The notes under the pieces are model-generated. The model searched no databases. It was not told the origin of the DNA and saw nothing but the letters and a program-made list of their open reading frames with translations. Below, one piece after another: positions 23,014 through 33,064 of a stretch of DNA of 64,000 nucleotides (position 1 is the stretch's first letter; the number at the start of each line of letters is the position of its first letter). This stretch comes from Metridium senile (lineage: Eukaryota > Cnidaria > Anthozoa > Actiniaria > Metridiidae). The stretch is from NCBI GenBank assembly GCA_949775045.1, contig OX459105.1, positions 14,344,727 through 14,408,726 on the forward strand. Direction: 5' to 3'. The position numbers and the translations under genes were made by a program.

Positions 23014-26000
23014 CTACCTATGATAGATTGAATTATTATTCTCAGGTGCTGGCTGATATATTATGTTAGTATCAGCAGCATCAGACGATGGTTGGTAGAT
23101 TGGATTGCCAGTTATTTCCAGATTGTCTTGTGATTCGTACAGCGGATTATTATTCTCAGGCGCTGGCTGATATAGTATGTTTGTATCAGCATCATCATCA
23201 GACGATGGTTCGTAGATTGAATTGCCAGCTATTTCTAGATTGTCCTGTGAGTCATACAGTGGATTGTCTATTCTCTTTTCGCTGACCTCTTGGTAGATGT
23301 CTTCTTTTTCTTCCTCTTTCGGTGCAATAGCTACTTCATCCTCCTTCTCGTTTTGTTTATTTTTTGTTATTTTTGCCCTGAAAAAGGATTGTTATACATT
23401 AATAATAATAGAAGAAGAAGAAGAAGAAGAAGAAGAAAAAGAAGAAGACGAAGAAGAAAGAAGAAGAAGAAGAAGAAGAAGAAGAAGAAGAAGAAGAAGA
23501 AGAAGAAGAAGAAGAAAAGGACGAAGAAGAAAGAAGAAGAAGAAGAAGAAGAAGAAGAAGAAGAAGAAGAAGAAGAAGAAGAAGAAGAAGAAGAAAAAGA
23601 AGAAGACGAAGAAGAAAGAAGAAGAAGAAGATCAGAATCAAAACGAAAACGAAGAAGAACTATAGAAGAAGAAGAAGAAGAAGAAGAAGAAGAAGAAGAA
23701 GAAGAAGAAGAAGAAAGAACAAGAACAAGAAAAAAGTATTTATTGTAATAACTGTGCAATTAACATGCTTGTTACATTATAGTACTGTTGATGATTTCAC
23801 TTCCTAAATGTGCAAATTATCCATACATGTAAACTCCAGGGGCAAGTTGTACAAAGCCTGGATAAAATTATCCACTGCATGGACAAGAGCTATCCAGTGT
23901 ATATAATTTGTATAGGTTTTATCCAGTGGATAAGAATCTTTAGGTGGATAGCGCTATTCTGGCTTCGAACAACCGACCTTAAGATAGTAAGATTAGTAAC
24001 TGTGACAACATATGTAGTTATAGTACTTGCTTACCCAAAATAAGATGGGTTGCCTACAGTCTTGGCTTGATATCTAGGGATGGAAAATTGATCAACAGTT
24101 ACTAAGTATGTCTTTATATACACATATTTCAAAAATCGTTGTCGCAGCCAAAGCTACAGTCCACACTCTGAAGCCTGCAAAGGATGTCGGTATTTCTTCT
24201 CTTGTTATCAATTCAATCATAGCATATTTTGGTTGTACGTGTTTGTGTTGTATGACCATAACAATGTTACAGTGGTAGATGATGAAAAACTGATATTTCT
24301 TTAAAAAACGTGTTATAAATCACAAATTATGTTCAGATTACCGACAACCTTTGCAGGCTTCAGAGTGTGCACTGTAGCTTCGGCTGCGACAACGATTTTT
24401 GAAATAGGTGTATAATTATACATATTATATTATGATGATGTGGAGGTACCACACCAGAGAAATGAATACTTACAAGACCTTTGTATTATTTTCTTGATTT
24501 TTGTGGATTTTTCTAATTGAAATACAAGAAAAAATAAACAAAGTAAATTTCAAACGAATAAAGTTGAATAAAGTTCTTCATCACTTTTATCATCATAAAT
24601 GGTATTCTTAATTACCATTGATTATCATCATTATCATCATATGTTATCATAAATGCTCATTCTTATCATTGATTAATTATCATCATCGTTATCACCATTA
24701 TCATTATAAATGGCATTTCTTATGATTCATCATCATTATCAAAATTGTCATCATATGATCATAATCATTAATAATCAATAATAATTTAATTTGTTTATAT
24801 GTTTATAATACCATCATCATATTATCACCACCATCATTATCAGCAGCATCGTTTGTCATTATTATTATCATCATCATCATTGCTATCACAATAATTATTA
24901 ACTTTGTATTAGAAAAGATTAAAACTTGCAGATTCAATAACACTTTATTCCGTAATCGGTAAAAGCTTTAAATATGCCGTAACAAAGTATTTATTGTACA
25001 TATCTTATCATATATAATACTATATATATATTTTAATAACATTTCCACAATTTTATAAACTTGTTAGTACTTTTACTTATCTATATTACATATTGTACAC
25101 ACAATATTCAGCTTAATTACTAGCTGCAATTTGTTTTATTAAATAAAATCTATCTATCTAATATATCTATCACAATAATCATCATCACTGTCATGACCAC
25201 TACCATTATACTAACCTCCATCGATACACCATCACTCCAGCGATCACAACACATCCAATAAGACATAAAACTGGTACAACGATGTAAGCTGCATTGCCAC
25301 TGGATGAAGACTCTTTTACACAAGATATTCTAGGAGCCTGGGTTGCCTCTGCTACTGTACTGTTTGTACTGATTTCTGGTGTTTTGTGCACGTGAGTGGT
25401 GTGGCCTGCAGCGGTTGGCGTACTTGGGTTTGGTAAACTTTTAGATGGAAGGGTTTCTAAGGGACAGTTAGAAAATATTGGGTGGTAGTGAAGGTAATGG
25501 ACATTGAAAATGGTGATGGTAATAGTGATGTTAAATGGTGATGACAATGGTGATGATAATAATGATAGATAATCATGATGATGGAGATGACAATGGTGAT
25601 GATAATGGTGATAGATAATCATGATGATGGTGATAGATAATCATTATGCTGGTGATAATCAACAATGACAATGACAATCATGATGATATGGTGATAGCTA
25701 GATAATCATCATTGATGATGATGTTGGTGTAAATACCTTTAGGATCCATAGCATAGTAATATGCCCGAAACCCCTTCCCGTTCCAAGCACTATCAGAACG
25801 AAATACAACGTACAAAGAATTAGACGATGACGTCACGTCGCTTGGTAACCCGATACCATGGTAACTACCCAAAAGCCTTGCATTATCAGAGAAACCGTCG
25901 TAGATTTGTACCGCGTCACCAAAGTTACTTGTTGCCAAGGAGAAATTAGTAAACTTTAGGCGAATGACGTAATTGGACAGTACCGTGATCCTCCACGAGC

Positions 26001-29000
26001 AGAGTTGGCCGTCCGCGAAGCCATATGGGAAATTAGGGGACTGGAACACACCAGATGAAGCATTGAGATTATACTTACAACCTGTAATAAAGATATTGAA
26101 GCGAGTTTGTTAGTAAACTCGTCTAGCTTCGGCTCGCCATTGTATATCCCATACAGATCGACCCCTCATATTGTATATAGTACGTAGAATTCGATAGATC
26201 ACGCTGCCTAATTTTGATTTCTCAGAATAGTAAGAGATCGATTGCAAATAGAAGTCTTAATTGACGAGAGATTGACTGTATAAACACAAAAATTTTCACA
26301 TGAAAAAAGAATATTAGTAATCAGGAGCCCTAATAACAAAGGAATAAAAAAAAAACTTGAAGAGTTGAGTGATCTTTTTTTTTTTAAATAATTCTTTGAA
26401 TTGCCTACTATAAATTAGTCAGGACAACATTCTTGCAATAAGGTGTACGTATATTAGCCTCTTCCGCAGGCGTCTCCGCTCTGTTTTCTTCCCCCCCCCC
26501 CCCCCCCCCCCTTTTATTTGGCTTCCTGTCTCGAGTGACCGAGAGGGACTTTCTTGTCGGGGACCAATCCCCCTCGGTCAAATGACAAAGGGATCCCAAG
26601 AGAGGAAAAGGAAAGGGTTGCCTGCGGAGGAGGCTATACGTATATATACTTATTGACGTTTCGAACATCATATACTTACTAGTATAGTAGCAGTAGTGTA
26701 TAGTATGCCCATCTACCCCACCCTTGGCGTTATAAGGATAGGAGCCAAACTTCCTATCGCTATTAATAGTATTCTCTGTATCATAATGTATCCATTCCTG
26801 ACTAGCCAACGCCCATTTAACTTGCTGGCACTTTGCTGTATTATAAGCAAGGAGATAGAATGGTTTATCAACTGGTAGAGGGATCGGTGTGGTCTTCATA
26901 CCGCTTGTACTACAGCAGTAGTGAACGGTTGTAGTCATTCCTGCGTAATTGCCTTCGGGTAAGACTCCTGATTTGGCGTTAGTGTTCTCGGTGTCTTCAT
27001 CGTCCCATTTGACTAGCCCCGATTGTAGACCTTGAGGACAGTTGCCTCCTTTCTTGTATATGCAGTACTGACCTGAAAAAAATCCCTTTTTTCATGTCTC
27101 AATCTTCTAGCCAGACACAAGTGCACGCCCTATACTAATTAATGGAAACTAGCGAGCTAACTAGTATAGGCTGCGTCGGTGTTTGATATAAACGATAGGT
27201 AATAGAATGAAATTTGTAACACCGTAAAAAATAGAAATAGAAACTAGCGAGTAAACTAGTATAGGCTGCGTCGGTGTTTGATATTAACGCTAGGTAATCT
27301 AATTACGTATTTAATTGTAACACCGTAAAAAATGTTGACTTAACGGCTTTACTGACGTTTCGAGCTTTAGCCCTTCGTCGGAGTAAAAAGGAAAGTGTAT
27401 AAAGTGAAGTCAACATTTTTTACGGTGTTACAAATAGTCCCCTTCACAGTTCCCTGCGCCATCTTGAAAGGTAGCCGGGCCTTTGCATCGAAGCGAGACG
27501 AACGTTGAGCTTGCAAATATAGAGACACTTGAATAATTATACCGCAAGGTGTTAGAAGGTCGCTTCGATGCAAAGGCCAGGAACTGTGAAGCTATTGGGA
27601 GACTCAGACCCACACTCACTACCTCTGCATTAAATATTTTGTCACACAACTCAACTCACAATTAATTAAATATCATTAACGTTAACATCAGGAACATGAA
27701 CATGATGATTATTACCATTATCGTTACTGCTGTCATCACTATCATATTCATCATTCATGATTATCATTCTCGTCATCATACAATCACTGACCTCCATTCT
27801 AGATCATTCTAATTTAAAAACACCAAAGTCGTCATCCACCATCATCATCGTCAGAATAGAGCACTTCTCGATCTGGAGTGTTCTGACAATCCCCAAGTGC
27901 TTTATCACTGCACACAGCACAGAAGCAAGTTTCCTTTTTTATAAACTACAAATCGATCAACAATTGCAAACGCGCGTGCTGTGTGCTCTCATCAAGCAAG
28001 CGCCTTAGCCAATAGAGTTGATTTCGTATGGCTATGAAAAGCTCACGGCACGAACGTGGTCAAGGCACGGCAAAGCAAGTCAAATCATAGTCAAGAAACA
28101 TCATGTCCATCATGGTAGCGGCAAGGCACGCACACGGCACTTAACCTTCAAAGTCATACGAAATTTGCTCCAATGCAACGACATATAGTACTAGTTTTTT
28201 TTTTACCGAATTGTTTCCACATACCTGTTGGCCACAGATTTGGTACACTACCGTCCTGTGATGTATTAGTTTTCATACAAAACGACCTGTTCACACTACT
28301 TTGACCTACAACGCCTTCAATGTGAAGACTTTCTGATCGACCGCTAGATGGTGTTTTGTCCTCTGTGTCCTGAAATCGCCAACCTGTTTGCCATGTAAAG
28401 TTAGATTGTGGACACCCAGACACTGGCATGGGTAGGCCATACTGTCCTGAGGGCCATAACGTTGATGGTGAGCCTAATGAAAAAAAAAAAAAAAAAGAAA
28501 ATACAGCTTATACTTTTAGCAACAAAGCAGAGTAAAAGTGACTTACAGGCACGGTGGATAACCCCCTCCCCCCTCCCCCCGGGTTTGAGGTACATATTGA
28601 TGCATACATAGAACGAAGGATAGACAGTGGCAAAGAGGAGAGCAAAAAGGAAAAGTGAGGAAGAGAAAATCTGAGAAGAACATGAACTGAATGAATGAAT
28701 AAGTGGATGGATGGATGAATGAATCTGTGCACTTGCCAATGAATGGATGGGTGGATAGATGAATGAATGAATGGATGAATGAATGAATAACGGGGAACAT
28801 GGATGAATGAATGATATGAATAAATAAATACCGGGAGGATATGATCGATGTGGATGGATGGGTCGATTGATGATTCTGAATATAGATCATTAAATGAATT
28901 GATGGATGGATGAAGGAACGAACGAATGAATGATTGAAATAATGAATAATCAGCTAAGCAAGACGTTCGAATAGCTATTCTGTATTAGATTCACACGTTA

Positions 29001-30008
29001 TGCCCCATCTCATTAAATTAACAACTGTGTGGATTAACCCCGGGGGGGGGGGGGGGGGTACTCCCTTTGTCCAAGTGGTAGGGGTGATCGGCGGAGATTT
29101 TGAAAATGACCCCTAAAAGGTACGCTCAGATACAAATAAAGCAGAGTAAAAACGACCCTTAGAACTGATTTTTGAGCCAAATCTCTAAATGGACCCTATA
29201 TAAAAGGTACGCACTGGAAATATTTTAACCCTAAAAGGTACGCCGATCACCCCTACCACTTGGACAAAGGGAGTACCCCCCCCCCCCGGGGGATTAACAC
29301 TTTTAAATCTCACCGTTTCAAAACCATTTCCGCCAACTAAGCAACAAATCAAACTGCTGGTTTTCAGATTGTGATTATTCATATATTCCCAAAACTATAT
29401 AAATACCCTTTTCATGCATTTATTTGTCAGTGATTTGTAGTATTTCATTATATATCAATGAATTCGATTTTTATCGATTTGTAGGGTCGGGGTTATTCGT
29501 AACATTCAATGGCTATCAAAAGGTCAAAATATAATTGAATGTCTTAAAGGAGCTGCCGCTTAGGTTATCTGAGTGATAAAATATAAAATTTAAAAGGAAA
29601 TATGTGATGCCAAGTGTTATATTATATTATATCATTCCTTACTTGATCGTTGCTTATAAGATTAACAATGCTATATCTGATATATATCAATGCATATCAA
29701 TGTTTCAATGTTTCGTATACTATTCCATATATAGTATAACCATCCATATTTGTTAGTAAAATACAAAACAATTTACAAATATATTAATATCTCGATAAAA
29801 ATGCAATAAATTTAAACGGAAACAAAGAACGGACGCCACTGAACACATTGACTAAATTGATACGTCGATTCATGTTCATTGGTTAATATTACCGTGATTT
29901 CTTTATGGTATACTGTGAACCACTATTAATGACTAGCAATACCTTACCTTTGATCTCTGCTAAGGAATTTAAAGCTAAAATAACTCCAAAATAACCGAAG
30001 CAACCCAT
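23014..30008 (-). CDS. ApeC-CUB single-pass transmembrane receptor with tyrosine-rich tail (predicted 576 aa)
   Basis: Exons: 30008-29948, 28473-28225, 27072-26680, 26081-25737, 25456-25216, 24512-24474, 24073-24035, 23377-23014; GT-AG introns, consistent phases, 1731 bases. Signal peptide MGCFGYFGVILALNSLAE. Residues about 21-235 form an ApeC (apextrin C-terminal) domain: YGLPMPVSGCP, QDTEDK, VKWDDEDTENTN, HYCC and HYCYYTS. Residues about 236-346 are a CUB domain (FQSPNFPYG, AVQIYDG, YVVFRSD). A Ser/Thr/Pro stalk leads to a helix at about 407-427 (IVVPVLCLIGCVVIAGVMVY) and a 149-residue cytoplasmic tail. The tail carries nine tyrosines, many as NPLY, NPIY, NSIY or YQPAP, arranged in two 38-39-residue repeats. 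ApeC proteins of amphioxus bind peptidoglycan; a recognition and signalling role here is inference. The terminal AG/GTAGGT could also be a donor, extending the tail. Confidence 0.9.
23402..23743. repeat. (GAA)n microsatellite, about 340 bp
   Basis: Nearly pure gaa repeats with rare gac, aag and caa interruptions, starting about 25 bases upstream of the acceptor of the last exon of the ApeC receptor. Glu/Lys/Arg, Ser or Leu/Phe reading frames here are artefacts. Long purine:pyrimidine GAA tracts can form triplex DNA. Confidence 0.95.
24117..24414. mobile_element. MITE family C, copy 3
   Basis: Ends tatacacatatttcaaaaat and atttttgaaataggtgtata; pairs gaagcctgcaaaggatgtcgg with ccgacaacctttgcaggcttc. 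In the intron between exons 6 and 7 of the ApeC receptor. Confidence 0.85.
24560..24905. repeat. (ATC)n-rich intron sequence
   Basis: Scattered atcatcatt repeats within the intron between exons 5 and 6 of the ApeC receptor. A second, gatgatggt-rich stretch is at 25490-25730 in the next intron. No gene seen. Confidence 0.65.
26434..26640. mobile_element. Inverted-repeat element with a C20 tract
   Basis: tagcctcttccgcaggc pairs with gcctgcggaggaggcta at the right. An uninterrupted C run of about 20 lies at 26490-26512. In the intron between the ApeC and CUB exons. Confidence 0.7.
27129..27620. repeat. Direct repeats and hairpin in an ApeC receptor intron
   Basis: The block actagcg-gtaaactagtataggctgcgtcggtg recurs at about 27147 and 27243. 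Next is gacgtttcgagctttagccc (27353), then a hairpin at 27478-27585 with cctttgcatcgaagcgagac and gtcgcttcgatgcaaaggcc. The same hairpin arms recur at 63370-63450. Fragments of one or more non-coding repeats. Confidence 0.6.
28012..28175. mobile_element. Short inverted-repeat element
   Basis: gatttcgtatggctatgaaaag at the left pairs with cttcaaagtcatacgaaattt at the right; the interior repeats ggcacg words. In an ApeC receptor intron, about 50 bases from the exon 2 donor. Confidence 0.55.
28680..28960. repeat. (gaat/ggat)n simple repeat
   Basis: Imperfect tetranucleotide repeat of the same type as 4200-5333 and 8781-9045, in the first intron of the ApeC receptor. Confidence 0.7.
29035..29296. 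mobile_element. MITE with G/C-tract ends
   Basis: Left end cccggggggggggggg then tactccctttgtccaagtgg; right end ccacttggacaaagggagta then a C run and ggggg. Both sides are flanked by ggattaa, a possible target duplication. It also carries paired aaaaggtacgc words. First intron of the ApeC receptor. Confidence 0.75.
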
Positions 30009-30299
30009 AACGATATCTCCATGTAATCCGATGGCGAAAGGTCAACAATTAGCAATTATAAACCTGATAGGACAAAAATGACCAACTGGGGAGGGGATGG
30101 TGGGGCTCTTGTCAGGCAGGGAGAATATTGTTGGGTGTAATGGTGTAATATTGTTACTCGTTTTATCAGGTATTATACGGTAAATATATTTTTTTTTCTG
30201 TGTTTTGTTTCTTATCAAACTGAATCAAAATTGCTCACCGTTAGTGTTGATTTACTAAAGGATATATGGGTACTTTTGAACATTCGGTTCTTCGCCTTA

Positions 30300-30690
30300 G
30301 AATTTAAAGTGCACCTGACGCCCTTCATGATATTTTTCAAATCTGCTGTACATGATGTGTATAATAAGTGTACTTAATAATTCTTGATGTCGACCTCTCC
30401 TGTTTGAGATATGAACATTTGAAATCTGAAAATGCAAATGAGGTGACGTCATCCCAGGAATTTGTCAAAGTTTTGTTTCAAAGCTGATGCATACAGCAAG
30501 CTTGTTTGTGTAAAGTAGTAAAAATGTTAATGGTAGTGTGAATATTAGTAATACAGATATTGAGCTTTAAAAAATTGCTATAATTATTTCCAGAGAACTT
30601 TTGTATATTTAATGAGGACTGGGATGACGTCACTTCATTTGCATTTTCAGATTTCAAATTTTTTATGTCAAAGATACATCAGGATCTCTC
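30300..30690. mobile_element. Inverted-repeat element with paired tgacgtcatccca words
   Basis: gaaatctgaaaatgcaaatg then aggtgacgtcatcccag at 30420-30460 pairs with ctgggatgacgtcac and catttgcattttcagatttc at 30617-30655. It abuts the broken discoidin tail and probably marks the breakpoint. Confidence 0.7.
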
Positions 30691-30693
30691 AAA

Positions 30694-31870
30694 ACAAAAC
30701 CTGGGACGGCTGGCCTACAATGAGAATGGAACTGTACGGCTATTAGGTATTATTATTATTATCTTTAAAAATTTTAAAAAATCAATATGTCGGTTGAGTG
30801 TCGTATAATACAGCAATCATAGAACCGTAACGTCCCGTACGGAATTTTGTCAGAGAAATAAGCGTAGTTCGACATTTTAATTAAAATTACGACAATAAAA
30901 ATGAAGGGGCTGGATTATGAGCCTCAAAATTCAGTTTACAAAAATAAATATTATGTTTTGAACGGCTGAATGCCGGGATGATGATCAATGCGTAAAGTAT
31001 ATGCGAAACTGTGAGTTTCCCCGTCATTTGTATCTTTTTTTTCAGTGCATTCCATGTACGTCAAAAAAGGACAAAGGACAAGTAAGACCACTAACAGGGT
31101 CTGAATGGGATTAACTGTTAACTGAGAAACGGCCTTGAAATTAACTGTTAACTGAGAATTCCGTGTCTTTTTAGCTGCATGATAACTGATATCGACAAGA
31201 TAACTGTTAGCTGATATTTCTTTGTTTATAATTAATAAATTTGTATTTTAGGGCATTTCACTTCAAAATTGCAGCATTTCAAGTAATAAAATGTAATATG
31301 TTGTCATTGTAGTATCTGTAATATGTCTGCAGATGGCGAAAAACAGATTTGTCATGTGAATTTGAGGGAAAAAGTACTGTATTATTAACCGCATATGTTT
31401 TTGTTAATTATTAAACACAAGAATTAATAATTAATGCTTGGCTTAACTGAGAACCGAAAAATTTAACTGATAACTGAGAAAAATTGCTAACATTTAGCTG
31501 TTAACTGATATTGGGACCCCCCATACAGACCCTGGCTAATGAGGGTCTTCCAGGGTTTTGGGGAACAGGGGAATAGTGTAAATTTAGCATTGGGAACAAG
31601 GGAACTAAGCCAAAACAATATAGGGAATTAGGGAACACGAAATATATGGGAAAAAGGGAACATGGTGAAATTTTGGATGGGAACAAGGGAACAAAGCGAA
31701 AATTTTGAAGGTAACATTGGAACACGCCCCCCCCCCCCCTGGGAGACCCTCACTAATGTTAAAAAAGTTAAGAATAAAGTTTAAATGTATGTAGTTAGAA
31801 TGTAAAGTAAACATTGTAAGAATAAACCTAAGTTAAAAATAAAGATATTGCATTCACATGATGAATTCAT
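30694..31870 (+). pseudogene. Broken 3' end of a third ShKT-F5/8C gene (last codons plus 3' UTR)
   Basis: Only the C-terminal codons survive: ...KTWDGWPTMRMELYGY then a stop at about 30744, aligned with the last exon of the two intact genes (GHITMRMELYGCK, GYITMRMELYGCK). The following sequence matches their 3' UTRs: cagcaatcatagaaccg, taacgtcccgtacggaattt, and the shared aataaagatattgcattc polyadenylation region near 31840. The final Cys of the F5/8C domain is Tyr here. No ShKT, signal peptide or first discoidin exon lies to its left; an inverted-repeat element abuts it. A G/C-tract insert (31500-31760) interrupts the 3' UTR. Confidence 0.8.
31490..31765. repeat. gggaac-rich insert with g/c-tract ends
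   Basis: Repeats gggaacaagggaac-like words; ends aatgagggtcttccaggg and cctgggagaccctcact are inverted repeats. Absent from the equivalent position of the two intact paralogues. Confidence 0.65.
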
Positions 31871-33064
31871 TTATGTTTACTGAAACTGAAAAAAGGCAAA
31901 CAATTTTACAAACACATTGTCCAAGGTGATACAGAAAGGAATGATATGGGCATACATATTTTGGCTTTGTACTTTCAAGATATTCGCTAGTTTTCAATGA
32001 AAATCGCTGTGGATGTTGATATCAGTGTCCTTAATTTGCTGATTTTTAGGAGGTCACGTGGTATATGACGTCATTATAGCAAGAAAATACTCAAAATTTA
32101 TGCGGTAGTGAGTTTAAGATAAAGAGAAAAACTAAAAGCCAAAAGTTGATAAGTAATAGATGACAAATAACTTCACGTTTGGAGAAATTGAATTCGATAG
32201 CTTGGTAGGGAGATATAAGGGGATTTTGACTAAGAATTATGGTCACGTGACCTGTTTTACAAAATATCTCCTTAACAGTAAGTGATAACCAGATTCTCCA
32301 AGCACAGTCATGTAGAGACCTTGTAGAGAAGTATATTTAATTTATTCAAACTCGCGACCGCATTTTCAAAGGAAAAACGAAATCCCTTATCCATCTAAAC
32401 TAGTCACGTGACCACTCTTAGGTCAAAATTACAAATTAAGGATGAGCAGTAGTCAGAGATCTAACAATGTACCAAGTTTTATTAAAATCAGATGCGTTTT
32501 GTGACAATGACAAATAAAAAGTTTTTTTTCGTGAAACACGGCTAAAACCAGGCCTTAACATACTTGATTTAAACGCGATTAATCAAGGTGTTTAAAATCA
32601 TTATTAGTAATAATAATTAGTCATAATTAATTCATAATTAGTCTTCTGAAGAATAGATATGGAGGTATCATGAACATACATGGTGATTCCTAAATTGTTT
32701 TTCAATTTTAGATATCCCACGGATTAGGTGTTTGCAATAACTAGTATAGTTTCAAAAAAATAAAAATGGGTTTCAAATACTAGGCACCATCTTTAAGCTA
32801 ATTAGTATGATTTTTATCATTAATTTTGTAAATGAATACAAAACTATGAATACAAAACTATAAGTCAATTGGTAGAAATTGGCCTGGGATAACTGGAAAG
32901 CTTATTAAACTATATGCCACAGTTTGTGAGATATGTACATAATGGTCTGTGTTTGAATGTATACGATCCCTTAGAACAAGAAGGAATGAATTAATGAGAT
33001 CTCAGTTACCTAAACATTGTTGACTTGTACATGAAAATATTGACTAGTCATCTTTGAGCTGTTC
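31870..33064. other. Intergenic region between the broken discoidin tail and the Mab-21 gene
   Basis: AT-rich. Contains three cacgtgac words (about 32053, 32242, 32404) and continues the 3' flank shared with 49020-49090. No gene or RNA is recognisable. The two genes on its sides converge here. Confidence 0.5.

Noticed and set aside
23290..23759. Glu/Lys/Arg, Ser and Leu/Phe frames
   Set aside because: Translations of the GAA tract in an intron of the ApeC receptor.
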